A stretch of DNA of 64,000 nt from positions 352,981 through 416,980 of the forward strand of contig NZ_FOCB01000002.1 of the NCBI RefSeq assembly GCF_900109995.1. The letters are read 5' to 3'. The DNA comes from Pseudomonas sp. ok272 (lineage in GTDB: Bacteria > Pseudomonadota > Gammaproteobacteria > Pseudomonadales > Pseudomonadaceae). Under the pieces are notes generated by a model. That model ran no database searches and was not told the DNA's origin. It was given only the letters and a program-made list of their open reading frames with translations. Numbering within the stretch: position 1 is the first letter of the stretch; every line of letters begins with the position of its first letter. Below are positions 17,730 to 26,340 of the stretch, in pieces. Both the position numbers and the translations under genes were made by a program.

Positions 17730-18860
17730 ATGGCTAAGTATCCCGTAGTTGTCTATGGCGCCAGTGGCTACACCGGCATGCTGACCATGGACTGGCTGAT
17801 CGACCAGAACATCCCCTTCACCGCTGTGGCGCGCAATGCCAAGCGCGCGCAGGAAATGATGGCGCAACGTGTGGTACGCCTGGAGTCCGCGACCTATGAA
17901 ATCATCGAGGCCGAGCACAACGTCGAATCGCTGAGCGCCGCCTTCAAGGGGGCCAAAGTGGTCTGCAACACCGTTGGCCCCTTCGTCAATTTCGGTCTGA
18001 CCACCGTCGAGGCCGCGCTCAAGGCCGGCTGCCACCACATAGATACCACCGGCGAGCAAAGCTATGTTCGTCAGGTTCGCGAGCAATTTGGCGAACTCTA
18101 TCGTCAGGCTGGCTTACTGGTTTCGCCATCGCTGTCCTACATGTTTAGCTTCTCCGAGATCGCCGCCGAACTGGCGCTGGAAACCCCCGGGATCGACGTG
18201 CTGGAAACCGCCGCCCTGTGCCGCGGCCCGCGTGATGTCGCCGGGGTCAGCCTGGGCTCGGCGGCCTCGATTTTCGAATTGTTCCACCGGGAGCAGTTCT
18301 ACCTGTGGGAAAACAAGCTGGTGCAACACCCCGCCACCGCTTCGTTCAACATTGTCGACCCCAACTTCATGCAGCCGGTTTTCTGCCTGCCTTGGGGGGG
18401 AACCTCGCTGCCGATTTACTTCGAGCATGATCCGCGCGTGCGCGCCTGCACCTCCGCGGTCGGTTTCTACGACAACAATGTGATGCCGATGGTGCATGGC
18501 CTGAGCCAGAAGTGGGAAGCGGAATACAAGCACCTGTCCAAGGAGCAGCAGGACGCGGTGGTGAAGAGCCTGGTAGAGGCCACCACGCCGAGCATGCCGC
18601 CTCGCGAACGCACCACCTTGCAACGCAGCGTCGACATCGCTATCGGCCGCGGTCACCTGGCCGCCGTGCGCGCTACCGTGCATGGCGTCACACCCTATAT
18701 TTCCACCGGTGCCCTACAGGCCGCTGCGGCGATCAGGCTGCTCGACGACGACACCAACAAGGTCGGCTTCGCTTCTGGCTCCAAGGCTTTTGGACACCGC
18801 TATCTGCTCGGCTTCCTGGAAGAACGCGGCCTGGCCCGTGCCACCGTTACCAAACTCTGA
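17730..18860 (+). CDS. Saccharopine dehydrogenase-like NAD(P)-binding oxidoreductase
   Basis: The 376-aa protein starts with VVVYGASGYTG, a Rossmann motif of the saccharopine dehydrogenase NADP-binding family, followed by NTVGPFVNFG and HHIDTTGEQSYV, which are typical of the trans-acting enoyl-reductase-like branch. It therefore probably reduces or oxidises an acyl or polyketide-like intermediate rather than making lysine. The ATG at 17730 has GGAGA 9 bases upstream, better than the frame's first ATG at 17715. It sits between the dehydrogenase and the second ligase in the rightward operon. Confidence 0.72.
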   Translation: MAKYPVVVYGASGYTGMLTMDWLIDQNIPFTAVARNAKRAQEMMAQRVVRLESATYEIIEAEHNVESLSAAFKGAKVVCNTVGPFVNFGLTTVEAALKAGCHHIDTTGEQSYVRQVREQFGELYRQAGLLVSPSLSYMFSFSEIAAELALETPGIDVLETAALCRGPRDVAGVSLGSAASIFELFHREQFYLWENKLVQHPATASFNIVDPNFMQPVFCLPWGGTSLPIYFEHDPRVRACTSAVGFYDNNVMPMVHGLSQKWEAEYKHLSKEQQDAVVKSLVEATTPSMPPRERTTLQRSVDIAIGRGHLAAVRATVHGVTPYISTGALQAAAAIRLLDDDTNKVGFASGSKAFGHRYLLGFLEERGLARATVTKL

Positions 18861-18881
18861 TTACCGGCACAGGAACCACTT

Positions 18882-20438
18882 ATGGCCATCATCGACTTTT
18901 ACGATCGCGGCTGGGGCATCAACCCTGCCGGGGTCGCCTACATCCAGGGCGAGCGCTCTTACACCTTCAACGAAATCGGCGAGCTCTCGTGTCGCATCGC
19001 CAACAAGTTGCTCGCACTGGGCTTGCCGAAGGAAACCAAGGGTGCCGTCTGGTCAGGTAACGACGTCACCGCCTGGGCCTGCACACTAGGTCTATGGCGC
19101 GCCAACATGACCTGGATTCCAGTCAACGCGCGCAACTCGAGCGAAGAGAATCACTACATCCTCGACGCATTCGACTGCGAGGTGATGTTCTACCAGAACG
19201 ACTTCGCGCAAATCATCACCGAGCTACGGCCCAAGCTGCCGAAGATCAAGCACTGGATCTGTATCGATGCCGACGCTGTCGATGCACCTTCGCTGGAGCT
19301 ATGGAGTGCCGGCCAGCCGGCGAGCCGTCCCGAAGTCGCCTATGACATGGACGACGTGGTGGCAGTCTCACCCACTGGTGGCACTACGGGCACGCCAAAG
19401 GGAGTGATGAACACCCACCGCAGCCTGCAGACGTTCATCGCCCACTTCATGCTGACCTGTGCTTATCGCAATGGTGAAAAGCCGGTGAATATGGCCGCCG
19501 CACCGATGACCCACACTGCCGGCCTGTTGTCCGTACCCTGCACGGCGCAAGGTGGCACTGTAGTGGTCATTACCAAACCCGATCCGGCATTGATGTTGAA
19601 CGCCATTGCACAGCGCAGGGTCAGCGAGCTCTTTCTGCCGCCAACGGTGATCTACAGGCTGTTGGAAATTCCCGGTATCGAGAAGCTGGACTTCTCCTCG
19701 GTGAAGTACCTGATGTACGGCGCGGCTCCCATGTCGGTAGACAAGCTGAAGAAAGCTATCGAGATTTTCGGCCCGGTCATGACCGGCGGCTATGGTCAGA
19801 CCGAAGCACCGGCCAGCATCGCCAACTTTCGTCCTGACGAGCATCTGGTGGGTGACCAATTCGCCGACGACGAACGCCTGTCCTCGGTCGGACGCCCTAA
19901 CCCGCTGGTCCGCGTCGAAGTGATGAGCGACACCCACCAGATCCTGCCGCGCGGTGAAACCGGTGAAATATGCGTGCGCGGCGACCTGATCATGAAGGGT
20001 TACTACAAGCAGCCGGAGAAGACCGCCGAGACCATCGTCGACGGTTGGCTGCATACCGGCGACATCGGCCATATCGATGCCGAAGGCTATCTGCACCTCA
20101 CCGATCGCAAAAAGGACATGATCATTTCCGGCGGCTTCAACGTCTATCCCAGCCAGGTCGAGCAAGTGCTGTGGGGACATCCGGCCGTTCAGGACTGCGC
20201 CGTGATTGGCGTGCCCGATGAGAAATGGGGTGAGGCGGTCAAGGCCGTGGTCGAGCTCAACCCAGGCCAGGAAACCACCGAGCAGGAGCTTATCGAGCTG
20301 TGCAAAGTCAAGTTGGGGAGCGTGATGGCACCCAAGTCTGTCGACTTCACTACCAGCCTGCCACGTAGTCCGGTGGGTAAGGTGCTGAAGAAAGATCTGC
20401 GCCAGCCTTATTGGGAAAAATCAGCTCGGAAGATCTGA
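18882..20438 (+). CDS. Acyl-CoA synthetase (AMP-binding), second copy
   Basis: The 518-aa ANL enzyme has VSPTGGTTGTPKGVM for phosphate binding at about 163-177, the GWLHTGDIG signature and the C-terminal LPRSPVGKVLKKDLR with the catalytic lysine. It should form an acyl-CoA from a free acid with ATP. It is distinct from the ligase at 1364-2998 (different C-terminal style, shorter), so the region encodes two acid activations or two substrates. AGGAA lies about 9 bases before the start. Confidence 0.87.
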   Translation: MAIIDFYDRGWGINPAGVAYIQGERSYTFNEIGELSCRIANKLLALGLPKETKGAVWSGNDVTAWACTLGLWRANMTWIPVNARNSSEENHYILDAFDCEVMFYQNDFAQIITELRPKLPKIKHWICIDADAVDAPSLELWSAGQPASRPEVAYDMDDVVAVSPTGGTTGTPKGVMNTHRSLQTFIAHFMLTCAYRNGEKPVNMAAAPMTHTAGLLSVPCTAQGGTVVVITKPDPALMLNAIAQRRVSELFLPPTVIYRLLEIPGIEKLDFSSVKYLMYGAAPMSVDKLKKAIEIFGPVMTGGYGQTEAPASIANFRPDEHLVGDQFADDERLSSVGRPNPLVRVEVMSDTHQILPRGETGEICVRGDLIMKGYYKQPEKTAETIVDGWLHTGDIGHIDAEGYLHLTDRKKDMIISGGFNVYPSQVEQVLWGHPAVQDCAVIGVPDEKWGEAVKAVVELNPGQETTEQELIELCKVKLGSVMAPKSVDFTTSLPRSPVGKVLKKDLRQPYWEKSARKI

Positions 20439-20515
20439 CGGGAAAAATCGAGGTCGATCTCAACCTCGGTCTGCACGTGGCCGAGATACGCCTGCCTGAA
20501 CCTGGTAACGACTAG
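20438..20515 (+). other. Open stretch with coding look after ligase gene
   Basis: After the ligase stop, the +1 frame reads 25 protein-like residues (GKIEVDLNLGLHVAEIRLPE) to a TAG, with no start of its own. It could be the tail of a deleted gene or chance. No other gene is seen in the 172 bases before the thiolase. Confidence 0.2.
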
Positions 20516-20610
20516 CAACTTCAGTAAGCCGCTGCCCAGGCGCACCCAACGTCAACCACGCCGTGGGGTGCGAACTGGACACTGACCCACTGAATATAAG
20601 GAATTTTTCA

Positions 20611-21849
20611 ATGAGCAATATCTATATCGCCGGCATCGCCATGACCGTCTTCGGTCGCCACATCGAACGCAGTCTCGACGACTTGGCACGTGAGGCTTTC
20701 CAGGGCGCATTGAAGGACGCCCACTGCACTGCCGCCGATCTCGATATCGCGTTTTATGCCGGCATGACCAATGGCCCATTGCAAGGCCAGCTCTCGATCC
20801 CCGGTCAGGTCGTGTTCAGCAAGATCGGTATTCAAGGCATTCCTATCTATAACGTCGAGAATGCGTGCGCCTCGGGTAGCTCAGCCTTCAATTTGGCCGT
20901 GCAAAGCCTCAAGGCCGGTACGGCCAGTATCGCGCTGGCGTTGGGTGCGGAAAAGATGAACATCCCGGATAAGCTGAAGGCCCTCTCGCTGTTCGAGGCT
21001 GGTTGGGACGTATCTCGCGCCGAAGAGAATTATCAGACGCTGGTGAAAATGGGCGAAGGCGTGGTGCCGCCCGCCGGGTCGGAATCGGACAAGCCTTACA
21101 GTAAGTTCATGGCCATCTATGCCGCATTATGCCGCCAGCATATGAAAACTTACGGCACCACGCAGCGGCAGATCGCAGCGGTGTCGGCAAAAAACCACAC
21201 TCACTCGGTCCATAACTCCTACTCGCAATTTCGCAAAGCCTTCAGCATCGACGAAATCCTTGCCGCCCCTCCGATCACCTACCCGCTCACCCTGCCAATG
21301 TGCGCACCGCTGTCGGACGGTGCAGCAGCAGCCATTCTGTGCACCGAGGAAGGACTCGCACGTATCGGTGCCGACAGAAGCCGCTGCATCAAGGTAGCGG
21401 CCAGCGTTATCCGTAGCTTCAGCCATCGCCGGCTCGATCAGCCGGAACTGAACGTAGGTCGCCTGGCTGCTAACCAGGCCTATGAACAGGCGGGCCTGGG
21501 GCCGCAAGACATGCATGTCGCCGAAGTCCATGACGCCTCGGCGATGGGCGAAATAATTCAGGTCGAAAACCTGAGCCTGGTCCCGTTTGGTCAGGGCGGA
21601 CCTGCGGCTGAACGTGGCGAATTCACGCTGGGCGGGCGCATCCCGGTCAATACCTCAGGTGGCCTGGAATCGAAAGGCCATCCACTCGGCGCTACCGGGA
21701 TCGGCCAGCTCTACGAACTTGTGACGCAACTGCGCGGGGAGGCTGGCACACGCCAGGTACATGGCGCACGCCATGCAATCCAGGAGAACGGCGGCGGTTT
21801 GCAGGGTATTGAGGAGGCAGCAGTCGCGATCCACATTCTCAGCAAATAG
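20611..21849 (+). CDS. Thiolase-family protein, second copy
   Basis: The 412-aa thiolase has the nucleophile region ENACASGSSAFNLAV near residue 88 and the C-terminal histidine motif SKGHPLGATGIGQLYELV. Like its paralogue at 10094-11257 it belongs to the SCP-x/acetyl-CoA acetyltransferase-like group. AAGGAA lies about 8 bases before the ATG at 20611; a longer frame from 20563 has no such site. It probably cleaves the beta-ketoacyl-CoA produced by the operon's dehydrogenases. Confidence 0.85.
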   Translation: MSNIYIAGIAMTVFGRHIERSLDDLAREAFQGALKDAHCTAADLDIAFYAGMTNGPLQGQLSIPGQVVFSKIGIQGIPIYNVENACASGSSAFNLAVQSLKAGTASIALALGAEKMNIPDKLKALSLFEAGWDVSRAEENYQTLVKMGEGVVPPAGSESDKPYSKFMAIYAALCRQHMKTYGTTQRQIAAVSAKNHTHSVHNSYSQFRKAFSIDEILAAPPITYPLTLPMCAPLSDGAAAAILCTEEGLARIGADRSRCIKVAASVIRSFSHRRLDQPELNVGRLAANQAYEQAGLGPQDMHVAEVHDASAMGEIIQVENLSLVPFGQGGPAAERGEFTLGGRIPVNTSGGLESKGHPLGATGIGQLYELVTQLRGEAGTRQVHGARHAIQENGGGLQGIEEAAVAIHILSK

Positions 21850-21908
21850 TTGTTGTCAGCCAAAAACTTGTAGTGGCGAAACCAATTAAAACAAGAAGGA
21901 TAAAAAAC

Positions 21909-22703
21909 ATGTTCCAAAACAAAGTAGTCGTCATCACCGGCGCAGGATCAGGCATTGGTCGAGAGTTGGCTATCCAGATGGTGGAAGCTGGCGCGCACGT
22001 CGCGCTGTCGGACATCAACCAGGTTGGTCTCGACAAAACCATGAAGCTATTGCCTGACGCCAGCAAAGCGAAAGGTTATCTCCTGGACGTATCGTCCTGG
22101 GACGCCTTCCAGGCCCATGCCGACGAGGTAAAGCGAGATTTTGGCACGGCGCACTTCGTCATCAATAACGCAGGTGCCGCAGTCATCGGGACAGTTGCCA
22201 ACACCTCCATCGATGAGTACGAGTGGCAACTCGGTATCAACCTGTGGGGCGTGCTGTACGGCACCAAAGCGTTCCTGCCGATGATGCAAGCCCAGCGAGA
22301 AGGCTGCATCGTCAACATTTCCAGCGTATTTGGCCTGGTGGGTTTCCCGATGCAAAGCGCTTACAACATGTCGAAGTTCGCCGTACGTGGTCTGACCGAA
22401 GCATTATGGTCTGAACTCGATGGTAGCGGTGTACGCGCTGTATGTGTGCACCCCGGAGGAATTCGAACCAATATTGAAAAGGCCGGACGACGTTGTAAAG
22501 CCGCCGGTAAAACAGAAGAAAGGTTCACGGCTCTGGCAGAAAAAATGCTACTGACGCCAGCGGCGGATTGTGCCGGCGACATCATCAAGGGGCTCCGCAA
22601 CGGAACCAAACGCATTATCACAGGGAACAAGTCGAGTACCTTGTTCTGGATAAGCAGGCTATTTCCGAATAGTTATCCGGTATTACTCAAGCTGCTTGGC
22701 TGA
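21909..22703 (+). CDS. Short-chain dehydrogenase/reductase
   Basis: The 264-aa SDR is complete: cofactor motif TGAGSGIG at residues 10-17, NNAG after the fourth strand, and the active-site Tyr and Lys in SAYNMSK, preceded by a serine in NISS. It likely oxidises a beta-hydroxyacyl intermediate or an alcohol. AGAAGGA lies upstream of the ATG. It follows the thiolase by 59 bp in the same operon and is the only intact SDR near the deleted SDR at 3055. Confidence 0.87.
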   Translation: MFQNKVVVITGAGSGIGRELAIQMVEAGAHVALSDINQVGLDKTMKLLPDASKAKGYLLDVSSWDAFQAHADEVKRDFGTAHFVINNAGAAVIGTVANTSIDEYEWQLGINLWGVLYGTKAFLPMMQAQREGCIVNISSVFGLVGFPMQSAYNMSKFAVRGLTEALWSELDGSGVRAVCVHPGGIRTNIEKAGRRCKAAGKTEERFTALAEKMLLTPAADCAGDIIKGLRNGTKRIITGNKSSTLFWISRLFPNSYPVLLKLLG

Positions 22704-22719
22704 GACCCAAAAAATACAA

Positions 22720-22745
22720 GATGTCTCTGTGTGATGCGAGACATC
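22720..22745. repeat. Hairpin between SDR and small membrane protein genes
   Basis: Eight-base arms GATGTCTC and GAGACATC flank a 10-base loop. No T-run follows on the plus strand, so termination of the operon here is doubtful. Confidence 0.35.
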
Positions 22746-22767
22746 ACCTCCTCCCAGGAACAATCCC

Positions 22768-23145
22768 ATGACCGACAGTTATACCCGCAAGCTTTTTATT
22801 TCCGCCGCTTGTTTCAACGTACTCGCGGGTCTTCCATTACTCATTGCTCTGCGACCCGTAGCTGCACTGTTGGGGCTGCAAATTACCCCTACCTCAACCC
22901 TCTTCATTCAACTCACCACGTGCCTGGTTATCATATTCGGCTGGGCCTATTGGATGATCGCTCGCGATCCGCTGCAGTATCGTCCCTATATCCTGCTCGG
23001 GGTAATCCTGAAAGTACTCTTTGTTGTGGTGGTTTACGGTCACTGGCTGGCGGGCAGCATACCCTGGCCATTGCCAGTAGTGGCATCGGGTGACATCGTC
23101 TATGCATTACTGTTCTGGCGTTATTTCCAGCGTGCTGAGCGTTGA
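22768..23145 (+). CDS. Small four-helix membrane protein
   Basis: The 125-aa protein has four hydrophobic segments (about residues 8-32, 42-62, 72-92 and 100-118). AGGAA lies upstream of the ATG. It follows the SDR by 64 bp in the same direction, so it may be co-transcribed. I do not recognise a named family; it resembles small DUF-type inner-membrane proteins found beside catabolic genes. It is the last chromosomal gene before the prophage boundary. Confidence 0.7.
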   Translation: MTDSYTRKLFISAACFNVLAGLPLLIALRPVAALLGLQITPTSTLFIQLTTCLVIIFGWAYWMIARDPLQYRPYILLGVILKVLFVVVVYGHWLAGSIPWPLPVVASGDIVYALLFWRYFQRAER

Positions 23146-23365
23146 ACAGCGTAGTGAAAAGAACACACCGATAAGCAAGTGACCGAAAAGCAGCTTCCTT
23201 TTGTGGAGGTAGCTGCGAGACCTGCCCCGTGATCCACATCGACGCCATCTGGCTGGTCACCGTGCCGTTGAATATGCGATCCGGAACCGAGAAAGCTTTC
23301 GCCCATCTCCTCCGAAAGAGGTGAGGATTCCACCGAGAGCCAGTCGTTTTGTAGGAGTAAAAACG

Positions 23366-23410
23366 ACAAAAAATAAAAAGGGGTCGCGAGATAAAATCTC
23401 GCAACCCCTT
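23366..23410 (-). terminator. Terminator of the tRNA-Pro transcript
   Basis: On the minus strand, 14 pairs (AAGGGGT and GCGAGAT arms, one mismatch between) close a 3-base loop and are followed by a T-rich run (TTTTTATTTTTTG). It lies 9 bases beyond the tRNA 3' end and is the original chromosomal terminator of that tRNA. Bases 23146-23365 hold no gene that I can support. Confidence 0.8.
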
Positions 23411-23418
23411 GAATTATA

Positions 23419-23466
23419 TGGTCGGGACGGAGTGATTCGAACACTCGACCCCTAGCACCCCATGCT
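23419..23466 (-). other. attL: displaced 3' part of tRNA-Pro(GGG)
   Basis: Reading leftward, the sequence from AGC through ATGGGGT and GCTAG, a perfect T arm (GAGTG, TTCGAAT, CACTC) and the acceptor strand CGTCCCG-A-CCA is the 3' portion of a tRNA-Pro with anticodon GGG. The matching 5' half is missing: no CGGGACG acceptor strand or D arm is found in the bases to the right, which are phage sequence. This is what integration into a tRNA gene leaves at the distal end, while the phage restores an intact tRNA at the other end outside the window. Confidence 0.75.
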
Positions 23467-23670
23467 GGGGACTGAACTACGCTAACCTATTGATTTAAAT
23501 AGAATAACTAACTTATTGGCTCCAGCAAAAATAGCGCTTTTTTGTGCTTATGCAAACGGTAATCCGTGGCCTGTAGCCGAGGTTTTGCGCACACCCTTCC
23601 CAGGCGTTCTGCCGAAAGAACATCACTCCCAATCCCCCTGCTACGCTGAAAACTCCACGGAGGATTCGCG
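23467..23670. other. Prophage left-end non-coding stretch
   Basis: Between attL and the first phage gene I see no supported gene. The stretch just before 23671 has CTGCTACGCTGAAA, and a similar GGCTACGCT precedes the paralogous gene at 61843, which suggests a shared promoter element. Confidence 0.4.
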
Positions 23671-23873
23671 ATGCCAAATTCAGACCTGCTCCCTTCCCTG
23701 CTGTTCAAGATCAACGAGAACCAGCTCGCCCTCGAGGCCGCCATCATGGAGCTATCGAACTGGGTGGAGGCTCGGCAGGCGTCGCCGAGAACGTCCGCGG
23801 CGCCTTGGATACCATCGACAAGAACGAGGAGTTCATCAAGCTGACACTCGCGGTGCTCATGACGCCGGAGTGA
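23671..23873 (+). pseudogene. Small phage protein, frameshifted paralogue of the 61843 gene
   Basis: The ATG at 23671 has CGGAGG upstream and opens a frame with NQLALEAAIMELSNWVE. The homologous continuation GSAGVAENVRGALDTIDKN then appears in another frame and ends at the TGA 23871-23873. The span is 203 bases, one short of a multiple of three. Restoring one G near 23777 joins the halves into a 67-residue protein closely parallel to the 72-residue product at 61843-62061 (NQLALEAALMEL ... AGENVRGALEVIGEN). It is therefore a frameshifted copy, or a sequencing error. Confidence 0.7.
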
Positions 23874-23998
23874 AATCACCTGCACCTCGTTACCCGAGTG
23901 ATTGCTTTAGTGGAAATAGAAAGCTTGTCAGATTGACCGAGCATCGGAACCAACTAAGCTAACTTGTAAGCCCAGACACATGTAATGGGAAGAAGTGC

Positions 23999-24637
23999 AT
24001 GTCGAGTAAAGACGATAGGGATAACCGCTCTAACCAGCTAAATCCAAATAACTCAGCTTACGCGAGCTCGCGCGGCACCCAATCATCATCTTACGACGAT
24101 GACGATTCATGCGCGCCTCCGCGCGCCCCCGATTACCTCTACATCACGCAGCGGCCAATCATCCGCAAGACCGGGCAGTATGGGGTTGGAGTGGTGAACC
24201 AGCAGGGTCACGCAAGATTCTTCACTTTCACACTGGAGGCGAGCCGGGAATGTTTCTTCCACGGTACCGAGCAGGCGGTGGTCACAGACCTAGAGATCTA
24301 TTTTGAGGATTTCACCAACCATCTTCGCTGGATGTTCTATCAGCATTTCAAAGGCTATCCAGCCCTGTTCTGCCTGTTTGACGGAACGACAAGTTGCCTT
24401 CCTTGGCACGTACCGCTAGACCTTCAAAACCCCGGCCAGATGTGCGGACTTCTAGCAACCTGCAGCAAGGATGTCCGAAATGATGCTGACCCAGAGAAAG
24501 TTATCGAGAGTCTGCGGACGGTGCTTCGGCCACCTTTCGAGGACTGGGGATCGTTCAGAGTAGAAGACCGTAATGTGTCAACCTTGAAATTTACCTATGA
24601 GGAGCGATGCAAGACTGCAATCATGGGTAACCCGTGA
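23999..24637 (+). CDS. Hypothetical protein, prophage left end
   Basis: The 212-aa product has a low-complexity, Asn/Ser/Asp-rich head (residues 1-45) and a mixed alpha/beta body without membrane segments. GGAAGAAG lies about 5 bases upstream of the ATG. It stands alone on the plus strand between attL and the lysis genes, which is a usual place for lysogenic-conversion genes expressed from the prophage. I do not recognise the family. Confidence 0.6.
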   Translation: MSSKDDRDNRSNQLNPNNSAYASSRGTQSSSYDDDDSCAPPRAPDYLYITQRPIIRKTGQYGVGVVNQQGHARFFTFTLEASRECFFHGTEQAVVTDLEIYFEDFTNHLRWMFYQHFKGYPALFCLFDGTTSCLPWHVPLDLQNPGQMCGLLATCSKDVRNDADPEKVIESLRTVLRPPFEDWGSFRVEDRNVSTLKFTYEERCKTAIMGNP

Positions 24638-24797
24638 GGAAAATTTCGCCGGTTTGTACCCCATGCGCGCAGGAACACAGTAAACCCTTGGTACATGGTT
24701 GATTTCATTGGCGCTCGCTGCAATCGAATGGCTATAGATCAACATAAGGTCACGCACAGTCACGCAAAAGTCACGCAGCCCATTCCAGGCCCGCGCC

Positions 24798-25055
24798 CTA
24801 CCGACACGCACCAACCGCCGCGACCAATTCCCGCTCGTACCCGATTCGCTGCCGACGCTCAGCCAGCAGCGCCCGCACCTTCAACTCCAACGGATCGGCC
24901 TTCTTCACGCTGGCCGCTGCCCAAGGTGGCACCGTCACCTCCTGCGTCCTGCAGGGCACCAGCACCGGCACCTCCACCCGCACAGTGCGTACCTCGGGCT
25001 CCTGAGTCACGCATCCCGCCAGCAGCACCACCAACCCCATCAGCAGCAACCTCAT
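24798..25055 (-). CDS. Rz1-like outer-membrane spanin lipoprotein
   Basis: The 85-aa product begins MRLLLMGLVVLLAGC, a lipoprotein signal with the lipobox LLAGC, followed by a short soluble part that is proline-containing near the middle. It overlaps the end of the Rz-like gene by the 4-base ATGA. Small lipoprotein plus a membrane-anchored coiled protein beside an endolysin is the o-spanin/i-spanin arrangement, which fuses inner and outer membranes at lysis. Confidence 0.72.
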   Translation of the reverse strand: MRLLLMGLVVLLAGCVTQEPEVRTVRVEVPVLVPCRTQEVTVPPWAAASVKKADPLELKVRALLAERRQRIGYERELVAAVGACR

Positions 25056-25426
25056 AACCCCAACTCCTGATCAATGATCGATGACGCGGCCAGGGCCGGG
25101 TCTCCGCTAGTTCGCTCCTGCAGCAGTCGATTGGCTGCGGTGTAGTCTGGCCGGGCCTCTTCCTTGGCCTGGGTCTGCGCCAAAGCTGCGTTTCGCTCCC
25201 GCAGATCGCCGGCCCGCACCAACTCGCCAAGCTTCCTGCCCTGCTCACCCGCCAGCGCCTCCAGGTTGTTGCGTGCGGACTTGATGTTGGCCAGGTCAGT
25301 GTTCGCGGCGTCGAGCAGCGGCCGGTAATGCCCAGCAGCCAGCCACACGCCACCCGCGGCGCCCATTGCCAGCAGCAGGACAACCACCAACCCTACGCCC
25401 GCCATCTTCCAGCCAGCGGCGCTCAC
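25052..25426 (-). CDS. Rz-like inner-membrane spanin
   Basis: The 124-aa product has one N-terminal membrane helix (about residues 8-30) and a helical, charged periplasmic part rich in Gln, Glu and Arg. The start is GTG at 25426, overlapping the previous stop as GTGA. Placement between endolysin-linked genes and the Rz1-like lipoprotein supports the i-spanin role; sequence alone is weak evidence. Confidence 0.7.
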   Translation of the reverse strand: MSAAGWKMAGVGLVVVLLLAMGAAGGVWLAAGHYRPLLDAANTDLANIKSARNNLEALAGEQGRKLGELVRAGDLRERNAALAQTQAKEEARPDYTAANRLLQERTSGDPALAASSIIDQELGL

Positions 25427-25773
25427 AGGTAATCCTCGCTTAATCCTGGCAGGCCAACCGTCTGGCCCGCCAGTGCATGCGTACAGTCGCCTAGGAACTG
25501 GATGCGGCCGTCGGTCACGAATGAGTGACAGACCTTCTTCACATCCTTGGAGGCATCATCAAATTCGCCAGGGTTGTCGCTCGGTTCGCTCCACGTCACC
25601 AGCACAGAAGGCGTAAACGTCGGCTTATCGACATCGCCATTCCAGCCCCAGCGCGGCCCCGGGCCTGAGCCATGCGAAATGCCATGGACCATGTCGCAGC
25701 CAGGGCAGTTGAAGAACAGTCGATCCTCTTCGCACTTGGCCAGCACACGGGACAACCTGCGAAAGGCCGTCAC
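25423..25773 (-). CDS. DUF6527-like small phage protein
   Basis: The 116-aa product starts at a GTG that overlaps the endolysin stop (GTGA), so it is translationally coupled. It contains FFNCPGCDMVHGI, a CxxC metal-binding pair, then GWNGDVDKPTFTPSVLV, the pattern I associate with the DUF6527 family of lysis-region phage proteins. A longer frame up to 25932 runs antiparallel in phase through the endolysin and is not needed. Its function is not known. Confidence 0.68.
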   Translation of the reverse strand: MTAFRRLSRVLAKCEEDRLFFNCPGCDMVHGISHGSGPGPRWGWNGDVDKPTFTPSVLVTWSEPSDNPGEFDDASKDVKKVCHSFVTDGRIQFLGDCTHALAGQTVGLPGLSEDYL

Positions 25774-26279
25774 GACAACACCCCGCCCGCCAGGCGGTAT
25801 TGCTTGAGCAAGTCCTCGAGTCGGCGCTCCCGCTGGCCGTAGTTCGCCCCGGGCAGGCTGGCCCAGATGTTCGCGCACTTGCGAATAGCAGTCTCGATCC
25901 GGCCGGCATGAACGTCGGGTAGCGCCCGGCACTCGCGCACATGCTGCAGGGCCAGCAGGTCCTGGCTGATCGGGCTGAAGTCCAGCAGCTTGAGCAAAGC
26001 CTTGTAGTGCGGCCAGTCCCTGAGCATCTGCTGGTACCGGCCCGAGGCGTTCGAGGTCAGGCCCTTGCTGTTGATCACCTTGGACTTGCGGCCCTTGGCG
26101 AAGGGGTGGTCGGTGAAGTCCTTGAACACCTCCGGCTTGTTGTCGATGCCAGTGACGATCACGTCGTAGCCGTCCATGGCCGTGGCTGGGGAGGTGCTGG
26201 TGCCTTCGGCCCAGGCCAGCATGTCGATGAAGGCCAGCGCGTTGCGGGTGCCCGCGCGGGCCTCTGAAAGTCTTGCCAT
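25770..26279 (-). CDS. Endolysin, lambda R-type transglycosylase (GH104)
   Basis: The 169-aa protein matches lambda R along its length: FIDMLAWAEGTS with the catalytic glutamate at residue 25, GYDVIVTG, SNASGRYQ, DFSPISQDLLALQ and NIWASLPGANYGQ. It cleaves the glycan strands of peptidoglycan during lysis, forming 1,6-anhydro products. There is no signal peptide, so it needs a holin for release. TGGAGA lies upstream of the ATG, directly after a hairpin-T-run junction. Confidence 0.9.
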   Translation of the reverse strand: MARLSEARAGTRNALAFIDMLAWAEGTSTSPATAMDGYDVIVTGIDNKPEVFKDFTDHPFAKGRKSKVINSKGLTSNASGRYQQMLRDWPHYKALLKLLDFSPISQDLLALQHVRECRALPDVHAGRIETAIRKCANIWASLPGANYGQRERRLEDLLKQYRLAGGVLS

Positions 26280-26294
26280 TACTTTTCTCCAGGC

Positions 26295-26320
26295 AAAAAT
26301 AAACCCGCTCGATGGCGGGT
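26295..26320 (-). terminator. Intercistronic hairpin before endolysin
   Basis: On the minus strand ACCCGC/GCGGGT arms are followed by TTTATTTTTGCCTGGAG and the endolysin start. The same arm and loop sequence recurs at 41421-41438. Confidence 0.6.
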
Positions 26321-26340
26321 GATGTGCTGCTCTGATTGAT

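Noticed and set aside
23419..23495. A complete tRNA on the minus strand
   Set aside because: The 3' half is convincing, but no acceptor strand CGGGACG or D arm is present on the 5' side, so it is scored as an attachment-site remnant.
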